A program made the position numbers and the translations under genes. DNA of 64,000 nucleotides, from contig CAVSLA010000004.1 of the NCBI GenBank assembly GCA_963728825.1, positions 248,001-312,000 on the forward strand, in the 5' to 3' direction. Of the stretch, positions 43,587-51,393 are shown piece after piece. The DNA comes from CAVREM01 sp963728825. Its GTDB lineage: Bacteria; Acidobacteriota; Vicinamibacteria; Vicinamibacterales; CAVVIG01. Position 1 is the first letter of the stretch. The number at the start of each line of letters is the position of its first letter. Under the pieces are notes generated by a model. That model made no database searches, was not told where the DNA came from, and saw only the letters and a program-made list of their open reading frames with translations.

Positions 43587-44268
43587 CGCGAATCTCCATG
43601 TTGTCCAGCGCCAGGCGCGGCGCGATCAGGCCACGCACGTGACGCTGCTGTTCGGTGATGCTGCCAAGCGCCTCGACGACTTCGAGGCCGAACTCGTCGA
43701 CCAGCCGGTCGTACTCCTCGAGGACTTTGCCCTGGAAGAGCCGGAAGCTCTCGACCGGGTTCGTGCTCCACCCGAGATCCATTCCGGCCTCGTAGAACTT
43801 GAGCTTCACGCGGCGCGCCATCAGCCGGTCGAGCGACACGTCAATCGGCACCCGGAAATACAGCGTGAGATCCGGGCGCACCGCGAAGCTGTACAGCTCG
43901 CGGACCCACTGCCGATCGACGCCCCGCGTCGCGTCGCGGGCAAAGGCGGTGTAGGCGTAGCGATCGGCCAGGACGATCATGCCCGCCTTGAGCGGCGGAA
44001 TGATCTTGTAGAGCAGCCGGTCAGCGAAGTCCGTGGCGTGCAGCAGGCTGAACGTCATCGGGGTCAGCGCGTTCTTTTTCTTGCCGGTCTTGGTCGCCGC
44101 TTTGACCAGGGCGGACGAGTTCCATTCGGTGACGAACACGCGGTGGCCTTCGGCCGCCAGCCACTTCGCCAGCAGCCCCAGCTGCGTCGTCTTGCCCGAC
44201 CCGTCGATCCCTTCGACCACGAACAGCTTGCCCGGATACTCGTGCGGCTTTGTCAGGTTGTTCAGCAT
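43570..44268 (-). CDS. Thymidylate-kinase-like protein
   Basis: 232 residues with canonical Walker A VEGIDGSGKTTQ (Lys 26), FADRLLYKIIPPLKAGMIVLADRYAYTAFARDATRGVDRQW (DR motif) and a lid region around residues 150-165. Similar to dTMP kinase but encoded in tandem with a second copy and directly downstream of ppx/gppA. It may be a housekeeping tmk or a phosphotransferase specialised for this polyphosphate-type locus; context alone cannot decide. Overlaps the open 3' frame of ppx by 248 bases. Confidence 0.88.
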   Translation of the reverse strand: MLNNLTKPHEYPGKLFVVEGIDGSGKTTQLGLLAKWLAAEGHRVFVTEWNSSALVKAATKTGKKKNALTPMTFSLLHATDFADRLLYKIIPPLKAGMIVLADRYAYTAFARDATRGVDRQWVRELYSFAVRPDLTLYFRVPIDVSLDRLMARRVKLKFYEAGMDLGWSTNPVESFRLFQGKVLEEYDRLVDEFGLEVVEALGSITEQQRHVRGLIAPRLALDNMEIRDEQPV

Positions 44269-45812
44269 ACGTGGTGGTCCTGCTCACTTCGACACGGAGC
44301 GGCTTGTCGATCAGACGCTCGAACGGCGCGGCGTGGCGCATCGCCGCCCACTGCTCCAGCTCGGCGTCGCTCTTGGTCCGCAGCTGGAGCAGCGCGTCCT
44401 CCCCGCGATCGTGCAGTTCGACGCCGCTGATGGTCTGGGCGTGGCTGCGATCGAGGCTCTCCGCGAGCCGGAGGATGGCGGCGAGCGTGCGGACGGTGCG
44501 GCGGCCGTCGCGCGAGAAGGCGCGCAGCACCCGATGACGCTTCTTCGGGGTGGCGCGGCGGTGATAGCGCGCGACGAGCGCGATGGCTTCGATTTCGTAC
44601 GGCTCGAAGCCGCGCAGATCGCCGTTGCGGATGAGATATTCGGAGTGCTTGTGATGGCGTTCGTAGCTGATGTGCACGCCGATGTCGTGGAGCAGGGCCG
44701 CGTACTCCAGCCACTCGCGCTCCCGGTCGGTCAAGCCATGCACCGCGCGCGTCTGGTCGAACAGGGTCGTCGACAGCCGCGCGATCTGCTGGGCGTGCTC
44801 CGGCCAGTAGCTGCAGCGCTCGGCGAGCTCGATAACGCTCCGACGCCGGACGTCAGGATACCGATCGGCCTGCGCGATCTGCTTGCGATGCCGGGCGACG
44901 TAGTCGAGGACGACGCCCTCGCGTAGCGACAGATCGCAAAGCGTAATTTCTTCGGCGCCGAGCCGTCGCAGCAACGTGTCGAGCAGGACGGCGCCGGCCG
45001 GCGACAGATCGGCGCGGCGCGGCTCCAGGCCGGGCACGCGGACGCGCTTCTCGAGACTGATCGAGGTCATCGCCCGTCGTACGCGACGCAGTTGCTTGGC
45101 GGCGATCCGGCGATTCCGCAGCGAACCAGACGTGACGCGACCGCTCTGCCCGCCGGCGAGTGCCCCAAGACTCAGAATCGTTCCCGACGTGCCGACCACA
45201 CGATCGAAGCCCGCGCGGGTGATGCGATCCAGGGTACTCGCCGACGTCCGATTCGATGTGGCGAACCAGCTTGCGTTCCTCGCGCGGCGAAATCGGATCC
45301 GATTTGACGTAGCGCTCGGTCAGTCGGATCACCCCGAGCTTGAAGCTGCGGCCGGTGTCCATTGCGGTGCCGGCGCCGCGGGTAATCTCCACGCTGCCGC
45401 CGCCGATGTCGATCACCACGAGCGTTTCACCTTGCGCGCCCACGCCGTACGCCGCCGCCATATGGATGAGGCGAGCTTCCTCGGTTCCAGAAATCACGCG
45501 GGGCCGGATTCCGGTCTGACTCGCCACGGTCTTCAGGAACTCGCCGCCGTTCTCCGCTTCGCGGACCGCGCTGGTCGCGACGGCGACGATTTGGTCGACA
45601 CTGTGCGACTCCGCGAGCCGGTTGAATTTCGACAGCACCTGGAGCGCGGTCTGCATGGCTTCTGGTGTGAGTGCGCGGCCGTCGAGACCGCCGGCGCCGA
45701 GACGAACCATTTCTTTTTCCCGATCGATCACTTCGAATGACAAATCAGGGCGCACACGCACGACGATCATGTGGAGCGAGTTGGTACCGATGTCGATCGC
45801 GGCCAGGCGCAT
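44021..45812 (-). CDS. Ppx/GppA exopolyphosphatase with C-terminal HD domain, frameshifted
   Basis: Start ATG 45812: MRLAAIDIGTNSLHMIVV (actin-fold phosphate-1 loop), VATSAVREAENG, VISGTEEARLI, VVIDIGGGSVEI. The frame breaks near 45232-45234; deleting one C there gives SDVGEYLDRITRAGFDRVVGTSGTILSLG, continuing the Ppx fold. A helical HD-type domain follows (YAALLHDIGVHISYERHHKHSEYLI). Family sequence ends near 44275; beyond that the frame is only a shadow of the tmk gene, so a second lesion or the true stop near 44262 is likely. Hydrolyses polyphosphate or pppGpp. Confidence 0.85.
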
Positions 45813-45866
45813 ATTGGATGAGCTTAGATCGGTTTGACTATAATCAGGGTTTCGCCCATCTTTAGC

Positions 45867-46775
45867 ATGGCGGTGTTACCAACTCGTTACGACCTTCTCA
45901 GCGCCCGCCTCGAGCGCTTCTCCCGTGCGTTGCCCGGCGTCGAAACCCGAGACATCCGGTCGGTCCACCGCACTCGCGTGGCGTCGCGGCGGCTTCGCGA
46001 GCTGCTACCGGTCTTGAAGCTCGACGGGGATACCACGTCCAAGCTGGGCCACCAGTTGCGCAAGGTGACCCGCCGGCTCGGAAGCGTACGCGAAGCAGAC
46101 GTCATGCTCCTGCTGATAGAAGAGCTGCATGAATCCGGCCGTTTTCAGGGGCCAGCCCTTCGTCTCGTTCGGGAATCCGTGCGGGCCGACCGAGAGGAGT
46201 TGCAGGCCAAGCTCCCGGGGAAAACGGCTGCGGCCACCCTCAACCGTATTTCACGTAAGCTCGACCGTGCCGCGCGCAAGCTGGAAAGCGGCGACGATGC
46301 GCAGATGCGACGCGAATGGCGTTGGGCGCTCGACGCCCGTGTCAGCCGGCGGGCAGTGGCCCTGACGGACGCGATAGATGAGGCGGGTTCGGTTTACCTG
46401 TCCGAGCGTCTGCACGCCACCCGAATTGCGGTGAAGAAGCTGCGGTACGGCCTCGAGCTGGACATGGAGGCGCGAGGCCTCAAGGCCACGCCGGAGCTCC
46501 GGGTCTTGAAACGCATCCAGGACCTGCTCGGTCGGCTGCACGATTTACAGGTGCTGGTCGACCGGGTCCGGGAGATTCAGGCGTCGCTGACACCGCCGAA
46601 CGTGACAGCATGGCGCGATCTGGACGCGCTCGTGACCTCGCTCGAGCAGAGCTGCCGGCGTCTGCACGCGCGTTATGTCGGAGAGCGGCCGGCGCTGCTC
46701 GACATCTGCGAGCGGCTGACGCGACGAGGACTCCCTGCGCCGCGGACGACGCAACGCAGACGCCGCGCCGGCTAG
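45867..46775 (+). CDS. CHAD-domain protein
   Basis: 302 residues, helical, with the conserved CHAD elements: VHRTRVASRRLRELLPVL, RKVTRRLGSVREADVML, and LHATRIAVKKLRYGLELD, HDLQVLVDRV. The pattern of conserved His and basic residues binds polyphosphate in characterised CHAD proteins. TATAAT (45839-45844) lies 22 bases before ATG 45867, so upstream in-frame starts are excluded. Divergent from ppx and 9 bases upstream of sixA. Confidence 0.9.
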   Translation: MAVLPTRYDLLSARLERFSRALPGVETRDIRSVHRTRVASRRLRELLPVLKLDGDTTSKLGHQLRKVTRRLGSVREADVMLLLIEELHESGRFQGPALRLVRESVRADREELQAKLPGKTAAATLNRISRKLDRAARKLESGDDAQMRREWRWALDARVSRRAVALTDAIDEAGSVYLSERLHATRIAVKKLRYGLELDMEARGLKATPELRVLKRIQDLLGRLHDLQVLVDRVREIQASLTPPNVTAWRDLDALVTSLEQSCRRLHARYVGERPALLDICERLTRRGLPAPRTTQRRRRAG

Positions 46776-46784
46776 CGTGACCTG

Positions 46785-47291
46785 ATGCCAACCTCCTACG
46801 AGCTCTACTTCATCCGGCACGGGATTGCCGAGGAGCGCGGCGACGCCTGGCCGGACGACACCAAGCGTCCGCTCACCGATCGCGGCATCACGCGCTTGCG
46901 GAAAGAAGCGCGCGGCCTGTCGCGTCTCGGCGTGACCTTCGATGTCGTGTTGACGAGCCCGCTGGTGCGTGCGCGCCAGACGGCCGACGCGATTGCCGGC
47001 ACATTCGACCCGCGCCCGCCGATCGTGGCGATCGAATCGCTCGCACCGGGCGGTTCCTATCAGGCGCTCCTCACCGATCTCGAGAAGCAGTCGCGCCGCT
47101 CCCGCATCGCACTTGTCGGCCATGAGCCGGGCCTGGGCGAGCTCGCGGCGAAGCTGATTGGCTCGCGCCACGCGATCGAATTCAAGAAGGGCGCAATCTG
47201 CCGGATCGATCTCGAAGCCGTTCCGCCCGCCGGTCCCGGTGCCCTTCGCTGGTTCGTGACACCGAAGATCCTTCGCACCCTGCGCAAGTAG
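46785..47291 (+). CDS. sixA: Phosphohistidine phosphatase SixA-like
   Basis: 168 residues, histidine phosphatase superfamily: YFIRHGIAEE (catalytic RHG), RPLTDRGITRLRKEA, VLTSPLVRARQTADAIA, and ALVGHEPGLGELAA (second catalytic His). Size and motif spacing fit SixA. It follows the CHAD gene with a 9-base gap. The pair CHAD-SixA next to Ppx is a recurrent association in bacteria. Confidence 0.92.
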   Translation: MPTSYELYFIRHGIAEERGDAWPDDTKRPLTDRGITRLRKEARGLSRLGVTFDVVLTSPLVRARQTADAIAGTFDPRPPIVAIESLAPGGSYQALLTDLEKQSRRSRIALVGHEPGLGELAAKLIGSRHAIEFKKGAICRIDLEAVPPAGPGALRWFVTPKILRTLRK

Positions 47292-47292
47292 C

Positions 47293-47312
47293 GCGGGTCC
47301 TTTTGGACCCGC
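47293..47312. repeat. Palindromic hairpin between convergent genes
   Basis: GCGGGTCC (47293-47300), loop tttt, GGACCCGC (47305-47312), an 8-bp perfect stem just after the sixA stop. It is placed where a bidirectional terminator would act for sixA and the convergent DUF6526 gene, and belongs to the dispersed hairpin family. Confidence 0.75.
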
Positions 47313-47321
47313 CGGTCCGGA

Positions 47322-47756
47322 TCAGGCGCGCAGATGATCCGCCTGCCACTCGCGGATGCGGGCTTTGATCTCTTTCTGACTCTTCAGGGTGCCGGCGAGC
47401 ACTTCCCGGACGAGTCCAGCGAGCTCGGCGTCGCTGGCAAATCGCAGCGCCACCAGCTGTTTGTGCGAGAGGCCGTTGATGTGGCCGTGCAGGTCGGGCG
47501 GCAGCACACCACGCAGCCGCAGGCGCATCTCGAGTCTGATCACGCGATCCTGGACGGTGAGGACCTGGACGCGGATCGAGAAAAACATCAGCAGCAGTGC
47601 GATCGACACGAGAAACGCCATCAGTGTCTCGCCGTTGAACGCCAGGACCAATCGGTAGAATGCCCAAATGAAGTTCGCGAAGAAGGGCACTAACACGCCG
47701 ACGTGATAGGCGGGCACGATTCGCGAGTGATTGCGATAACTCTGTGGCTGCGGCAT
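47322..47756 (-). CDS. DUF6526-family membrane protein
   Basis: 144 residues. QSYRNHSRIVPAYHVGVLVPFFANFIWAFYRLVLAF begins the protein, with two membrane helices (about 18-38 and 45-63), then a cytoplasmic helical part with VQDRVIRLEMRLRLRGVL, LSHKQLVALRFASDAELAGLV and a basic C-terminus. The NHSR-VP start and RLEMRLRL segment match DUF6526. Function unknown. Confidence 0.8.
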   Translation of the reverse strand: MPQPQSYRNHSRIVPAYHVGVLVPFFANFIWAFYRLVLAFNGETLMAFLVSIALLLMFFSIRVQVLTVQDRVIRLEMRLRLRGVLPPDLHGHINGLSHKQLVALRFASDAELAGLVREVLAGTLKSQKEIKARIREWQADHLRA

Positions 47757-47782
47757 GCTGCGGCTCCTGTGGTCGACGCTTG

Positions 47783-47799
47783 TTTACAGAGAATTTACA
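47783..47799. promoter_or_regulatory. PHO-box-like direct repeat
   Basis: TTTACA (47783-47788) and TTTACA (47794-47799), period 11 bases, between the DUF6526 gene and the plus-strand small gene. The half-sites match those at the Pho genes, but no -10 box lies at the 21-base distance on either strand, so the regulated gene is uncertain. Confidence 0.4.
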
Positions 47800-47853
47800 A
47801 CCTCCGACCGGCTTCGCGTTGCAAGATTCCGCTTCCCCCTTTCCGGAGACTCC

Positions 47854-48069
47854 ATGTTCGCCCTCACCCTCCGCCAGGCCGATCACGTGCGACGCTATTC
47901 TGTAGCCCGGACCGGGTTGCTTGGCTGGGAAATACGATTGGAGGCTGATTCGCAGCTGCAGCGCCTGGATCACTACCAGGACTGGCATCGCGTCGAGCGG
48001 GTCCTGGCTCTGTTCGAACGTGAGGTCTCCGAGCTGCAGGAGTCGGGCTGGCGGCTGGAGAGTCGGTAG
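47854..48069 (+). CDS. Small hypothetical protein
   Basis: 71 residues from ATG 47854 (MFALTLRQADHVRRYSVARTGLLGWEIRLEADSQ), amphipathic, no membrane segment. I recognise no family. The stop codon is supplied by the 14-base tandem repeat that follows, and the convergent regulator gene also ends in that repeat. A PHO-like direct repeat lies about 55 bases upstream. Confidence 0.55.
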   Translation: MFALTLRQADHVRRYSVARTGLLGWEIRLEADSQLQRLDHYQDWHRVERVLALFEREVSELQESGWRLESR

Positions 48070-48113
48070 TCGAGAGTCGGTAGTCGAGAGTCGGTAGTCG
48101 AGACTGGCTAGTC
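48058..48113. repeat. 14-base tandem repeat between convergent genes
   Basis: Three exact copies of GAGAGTCGGTAGTC (48058-48099) and a fourth degenerate copy. The TAG inside the unit ends the plus-strand small gene (48067-48069); the minus-strand CTAG near 48108 ends the response regulator. Confidence 0.95.
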
Positions 48114-48803
48114 GATGAAGCGGTAGCCGAGGCCGACGACCGTTTCGATCTGCCGGCCCGCAATGCCTAACTTGCTGCGCAGACGGCCGACATGCACGTC
48201 GACCGAGCGGGTTTCCACCTGTCGGTCGTAGCCCCACACCCGCTCGAGCAGCCGATCGCGCGATACCACCCGATTCTTGTTCATCACCAGATAACGCAGC
48301 AGCTCGAACTCGCGGCGCGTCAGCCGGATCGGATCGCCGTCCACCGCGACCGCGACCGCGTCGAAGTCAGCGATGAGATGTTCGCCGCGGTAGCCGACCG
48401 AGCCGCCTTCCTCTGCGCGGTTGCTGCGCCGCAGCACCGCACGAACGCGCGAGGTCAGCTCGCGCAGGCTGAACGGCTTGGTGACGTAGTCGTCGGCGCC
48501 GAGATCGAGCCCGCCGACGCGATCGTTTTCGCTGGTCCGGGCCGTCAGCATGATGATCGGCAGATGACGCCCTTCGGGGCGGCCGCGCAGGATGCGGCAG
48601 ACTTCGAGACCGCTCAACACCGGCAGGTTGAGATCGAGAATCATCAGGTCCGGCGGCTGCGCCGCCACCGCTTTCAGCGCATCGTCTCCCGTGCCGACGA
48701 TGTGCGCCTCGGTTTCACCGGTCCGTTCGAGCGTGTGCTTGATCAGACCGGCGATGTCGTGCTCGTCTTCGACGATGAGGACGCGGTGCCTGGGCATGGT
48801 CAT
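48108..48803 (-). CDS. OmpR/PhoB-family response regulator
   Basis: 231 residues. Receiver domain: VLIVEDEHDIAGLIKHTLE, phospho-Asp in LMILDLNLP, Thr in IIMLTARTSE, Lys in DDYVTKPFSLREL. C-terminal winged helix: IRLTRREFELLRYLVMNKNRVVSRDRLLERVWGY and RSVDVHVGRLRSKLG, ending VVGLGYRFID. The sequence is PhoB-like. No histidine kinase gene adjoins it. A three-half-site PHO box and -10 (48975-48922) lie upstream, suggesting autoregulation and a role as the PhoB of this genome. Confidence 0.9.
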   Translation of the reverse strand: MTMPRHRVLIVEDEHDIAGLIKHTLERTGETEAHIVGTGDDALKAVAAQPPDLMILDLNLPVLSGLEVCRILRGRPEGRHLPIIMLTARTSENDRVGGLDLGADDYVTKPFSLRELTSRVRAVLRRSNRAEEGGSVGYRGEHLIADFDAVAVAVDGDPIRLTRREFELLRYLVMNKNRVVSRDRLLERVWGYDRQVETRSVDVHVGRLRSKLGIAGRQIETVVGLGYRFID

Positions 48804-48921
48804 ATGACACGAGCGCCACGGCGGAGGGCACGGAAGCTATCTGTCGACTCGGCGATCGATCCCGAATGCCGGGAGCCGCGTCGTCACATCCCGTGACCTC
48901 CGTCGTGGCGCTCCACACGTG

Positions 48922-48975
48922 ACACTATCCCCGGCACGTTTCGCTTCCGTATCGAAGCTGTTAAATGTGGGTAAC
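48922..48975 (-). promoter_or_regulatory. Candidate PHO box and -10 of the PhoB-like regulator
   Basis: On the minus strand GTTAC (48975-48971), TTAAC (48964-48960) and a weaker GATAC (48953-48949), period 11 bases; 21 bases later TAGTGT (48927-48922). The 5' leader to the ATG is then about 110 bases. Same layout as pstS. Confidence 0.55.
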
Positions 48976-49008
48976 TTGGAATGTGTACTGAATTGATGCC
49001 GGCGGGCG

Positions 49009-49536
49009 TCACGGAACGCGGCGGTAGCGCATCGTGACGCGGCTGTTCGGCATGCTGATGAGCGTGCCGTCCGGCCGCGATTGACTGCGGCGGGTATCGA
49101 CCGTCAGCAGATCACCCTCGACCCGATACAGGTCGGTGTAAATGGTGGCGGTTGGTCCTGCCGGCAGTTGACGGACGCGTCTGGTCATGATGACGATGCC
49201 GTCAGCGACGAGCAGCATCGACCCCGAGCGGCCATCGCCGAAGTCAGTGATGGTCCCATCCACGCGAAAGGTTTCCAGTGGGAACATGCCTCTCATGATG
49301 GTGATCTCGCGCGGCAGAGCGACGATTTGCAGAGCGCCCACGAACCGGGCGTCGACGTCCGCGGGCGTTGCTTCAGGCACCCACCGGCCGCTGAGATACG
49401 AGAAATCCTCCGTCGGTCCCGCGGGCGGCAGTGGCGCGGGCGAGGTCTGGCCGAGCAGCGTCGTGGTCAGAACCGTGATCAGCCCCGCGATCGAAAGCCG
49501 GATAGTCAACGCGTCGCTCCTCGACGAGGATGCCAC
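49009..49536 (-). CDS. Exported protein of unknown function
   Basis: 175 residues with a hydrophobic N-terminal segment (LTIRLSIAGLITVLTTTLLGQ), then a compact beta-rich domain with FSYLSGRWVPEA, VALPREITIMRGMFPLETFRVDG, GIVIMTRRVRQLPAG and a basic end RVTMRYRRVP. The SGRW opening is seen in lipocalin-like secreted proteins. No family name can be given. It is transcribed away from the 49648 gene. Confidence 0.6.
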   Translation of the reverse strand: MASSSRSDALTIRLSIAGLITVLTTTLLGQTSPAPLPPAGPTEDFSYLSGRWVPEATPADVDARFVGALQIVALPREITIMRGMFPLETFRVDGTITDFGDGRSGSMLLVADGIVIMTRRVRQLPAGPTATIYTDLYRVEGDLLTVDTRRSQSRPDGTLISMPNSRVTMRYRRVP

Positions 49537-49647
49537 AGCCAGCGCCGTTCACGCCCGAAATCGCCCGCGGCAAAATGGGGCTGCCGCCCGGTCCGGATCC
49601 GATGCTATCCTGCAGTCATCCCCCGTTTGAGGAGTGACACAGGCATC

Positions 49648-50112
49648 ATGCGGTGGTCGATCCGCTTTGTAACGGGCGTATGCGTGGCGGTGGCAGTCGC
49701 GGCGGCGGCCGAAGCCGTCGTTCAGGACCCGGAGTCGCGCTTCAACTCGACATCGAGCGGTCTGCAGAAGATCCTCGAGGGCAACTGGCAGTCCTGCCAG
49801 GAAGCGGGCGTCGGCCGCTACGGCGAGCGGGTCTACGATCACGTCGTGAACGGCGTCGGGCAGTTCGAAGTGCACCTCGGCCCGCGCCGCGAGTTCGCCA
49901 TCTTTCGTGGTGTGCAGGATGCACATCGCGAACACGGATCACCCGACAACCTGCTGGAGCCGTACCGCGTGCTGTTGCAGGGCACGCGCGCGACGCAGCG
50001 CTGGGAAGTGCCGTCGCTGAACCTGGTCTTCACCGTCACGCTCGGCGGCGGCTCGCGCACCGACTGCGAGAGCTGGTTCATCCTGCTCGAGCCGCTGAAG
50101 AAAACCTCCTAA
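49648..50112 (+). CDS. Exported protein of unknown function
   Basis: 154 residues from ATG 49648. Signal peptide (WSIRFVTGVCVAVAVAAAAEAVV), then FNSTSSGLQKILEGNWQSCQE, EVHLGPRREFAIFRG and a C-terminal VPSLNLVFTVTLGGGSRTDCESWFILLEP. Two Cys could form a periplasmic disulfide. The open frame extends further upstream but antisense to the 49009 gene. TATCCT lies at 49606-49611. Followed by a dispersed hairpin. Confidence 0.6.
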   Translation: MRWSIRFVTGVCVAVAVAAAAEAVVQDPESRFNSTSSGLQKILEGNWQSCQEAGVGRYGERVYDHVVNGVGQFEVHLGPRREFAIFRGVQDAHREHGSPDNLLEPYRVLLQGTRATQRWEVPSLNLVFTVTLGGGSRTDCESWFILLEPLKKTS

Positions 50113-50118
50113 AGGTGA

Positions 50119-50140
50119 GCCGGGTCCAAAAGGACCCGGC
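50119..50140. repeat. Palindromic hairpin after the 49648 gene
   Basis: GCCGGGTCC (50119-50127), loop aaaa, GGACCCGGC (50132-50140), then CTAC. Perfect 9-bp stem directly after a stop codon. Member of the dispersed family. Confidence 0.85.
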
Positions 50141-50196
50141 CTACACTCCCAAGGCCGCTTGAAGGTCGCCCGTCGGCCGTGCGTTATGCTCGTTTG

Positions 50197-51292
50197 GTGA
50201 GCGACATCCAGGCAGGACAGATCGTTCTCTTCTATTTATTCGATGTCTCGGACACGATCGATCTGTCGACGATTCCCGGCCTGATTGGCGGCGGCACAAC
50301 GGTCGCGAAACTCCTCCCCAAGCCCGCGACGCCGGCCTACGTGCAGTACCGACAAGCCGCCGCTGTCCTTCGACGGCGAGATCGTCGGGCTGGCCGAAAC
50401 CGACGGATTCCGGCCGCGCGTGCGCCTCTATGACTACGGCGTCGTCTCGATTGCGCTGACACGTTCGTTCAGCGGGGATTGGAGTGATCTGGTCGCGCTC
50501 GGCCAGACGCTGATCGAGAGCGACGAGCTGGAGCAGCGCGCCGAAGCCATGTGCCGGACGATCGTCGGACGTCTGCGGCCGGCGTTGATCGGGCTGCGCA
50601 GCACGTTCCTGTCCGAAGACTACCTCGTCTACATCGTCAACGAGCTCGATCGCCCGCAGCCGGCGGAGCAGCTGATCGCCGAACGCGGTGTGCAGATTGC
50701 CGCCATGCTGCGCGGAGAACGCCAGCCGTTGAGCGATCAGGAACGTGGGGCGATTCTGCGGCACCGGATCTCGTATCTCGCCGACGATCTGGTCGTGCCG
50801 ACCTGGAACGCCGCGTTGGTCTACGACACGCCGACCGGAGCGCAGGCGGCGCTCGAGATCGTCGAGTTCGCCAACTCGCAGCTGCTCGAGTACCGCTTCT
50901 TCGACGAGCGGTTGGACAACGAGCTGGCGTCGATCTACGCGCGGCTGCAGCACCCACGCTGGGTCGATCAGTGGCTCGGTTCGCGCTACACCCGCGCCGC
51001 CCGGCAGGTGCATTCGCTGTTCATCGAGGTCAACGAGGTCACCGATCGGACCGAAAACGCCTTGAAATTCATCGGCGACATCTACGCCGCCCGGTTGTTC
51101 TGGCTGGTGGGCGATCGGCTGGGCTTGGGGACGTGGAAGGGCGATATCGAGACGAAGCTGAAGACCCTCGACGACATCTACCGATTTGCCGTCGAACAGT
51201 CGGGCATGTCGCGCGGCCAGCTCCTGGAGCTCACGATCGTCCTGATCCTGATACTCGAGCTCGTCCTTTTCTTCATGGGCATCATGACCTGA
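50197..51292 (+). CDS. RMD1/DUF155-family membrane protein, single frameshift
   Basis: About 364 residues over two frames. From GTG 50197 (6 bases after TATGCT): GQIVLFYLFDVSDTIDLSTIPGLI ending in VQYR; the other frame resumes PPLSFDGEIVGLAETDGFRPRVRLYDYGVVSI. Deleting one C at 50349/50350 gives QYDKPPLSFDGE. Long helical central part with FIEVNEVTDRTENALKFIGDIYAARLFWLVGDRLGL, and two C-terminal membrane helices (LLELTIVLILILELVLFFMGIMT). This is the DUF155/RMD1 layout. Function unknown in bacteria. Confidence 0.85.
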
Positions 51293-51301
51293 CCGCTGAA
51301 G

Positions 51302-51355
51302 TTTACGCGGACGTCAACCGGTCGAGAGAGAACGGTCACACCCGGTCGCTACTGT
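51302..51355 (+). promoter_or_regulatory. Candidate PHO box and -10 of phoX
   Basis: TTTAC (51302-51306) and GTCAA (51313-51317) with period 11, a weak third half-site (51324-51328), then 21 bases to TACTGT (51350-51355). Matches the arrangement at pstS and the PhoB-like gene. Confidence 0.5.
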
Positions 51356-51393
51356 CGCGGCTCGTCATCTTCCCGCCAAGGAGGGCTTCGCGT

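Noticed and set aside
47783..47799. PHO box assigned to the DUF6526 gene or the small gene
   Set aside because: The half-sites match, but no -10 box is at the expected 21-base distance on either strand, so I do not assign a target.
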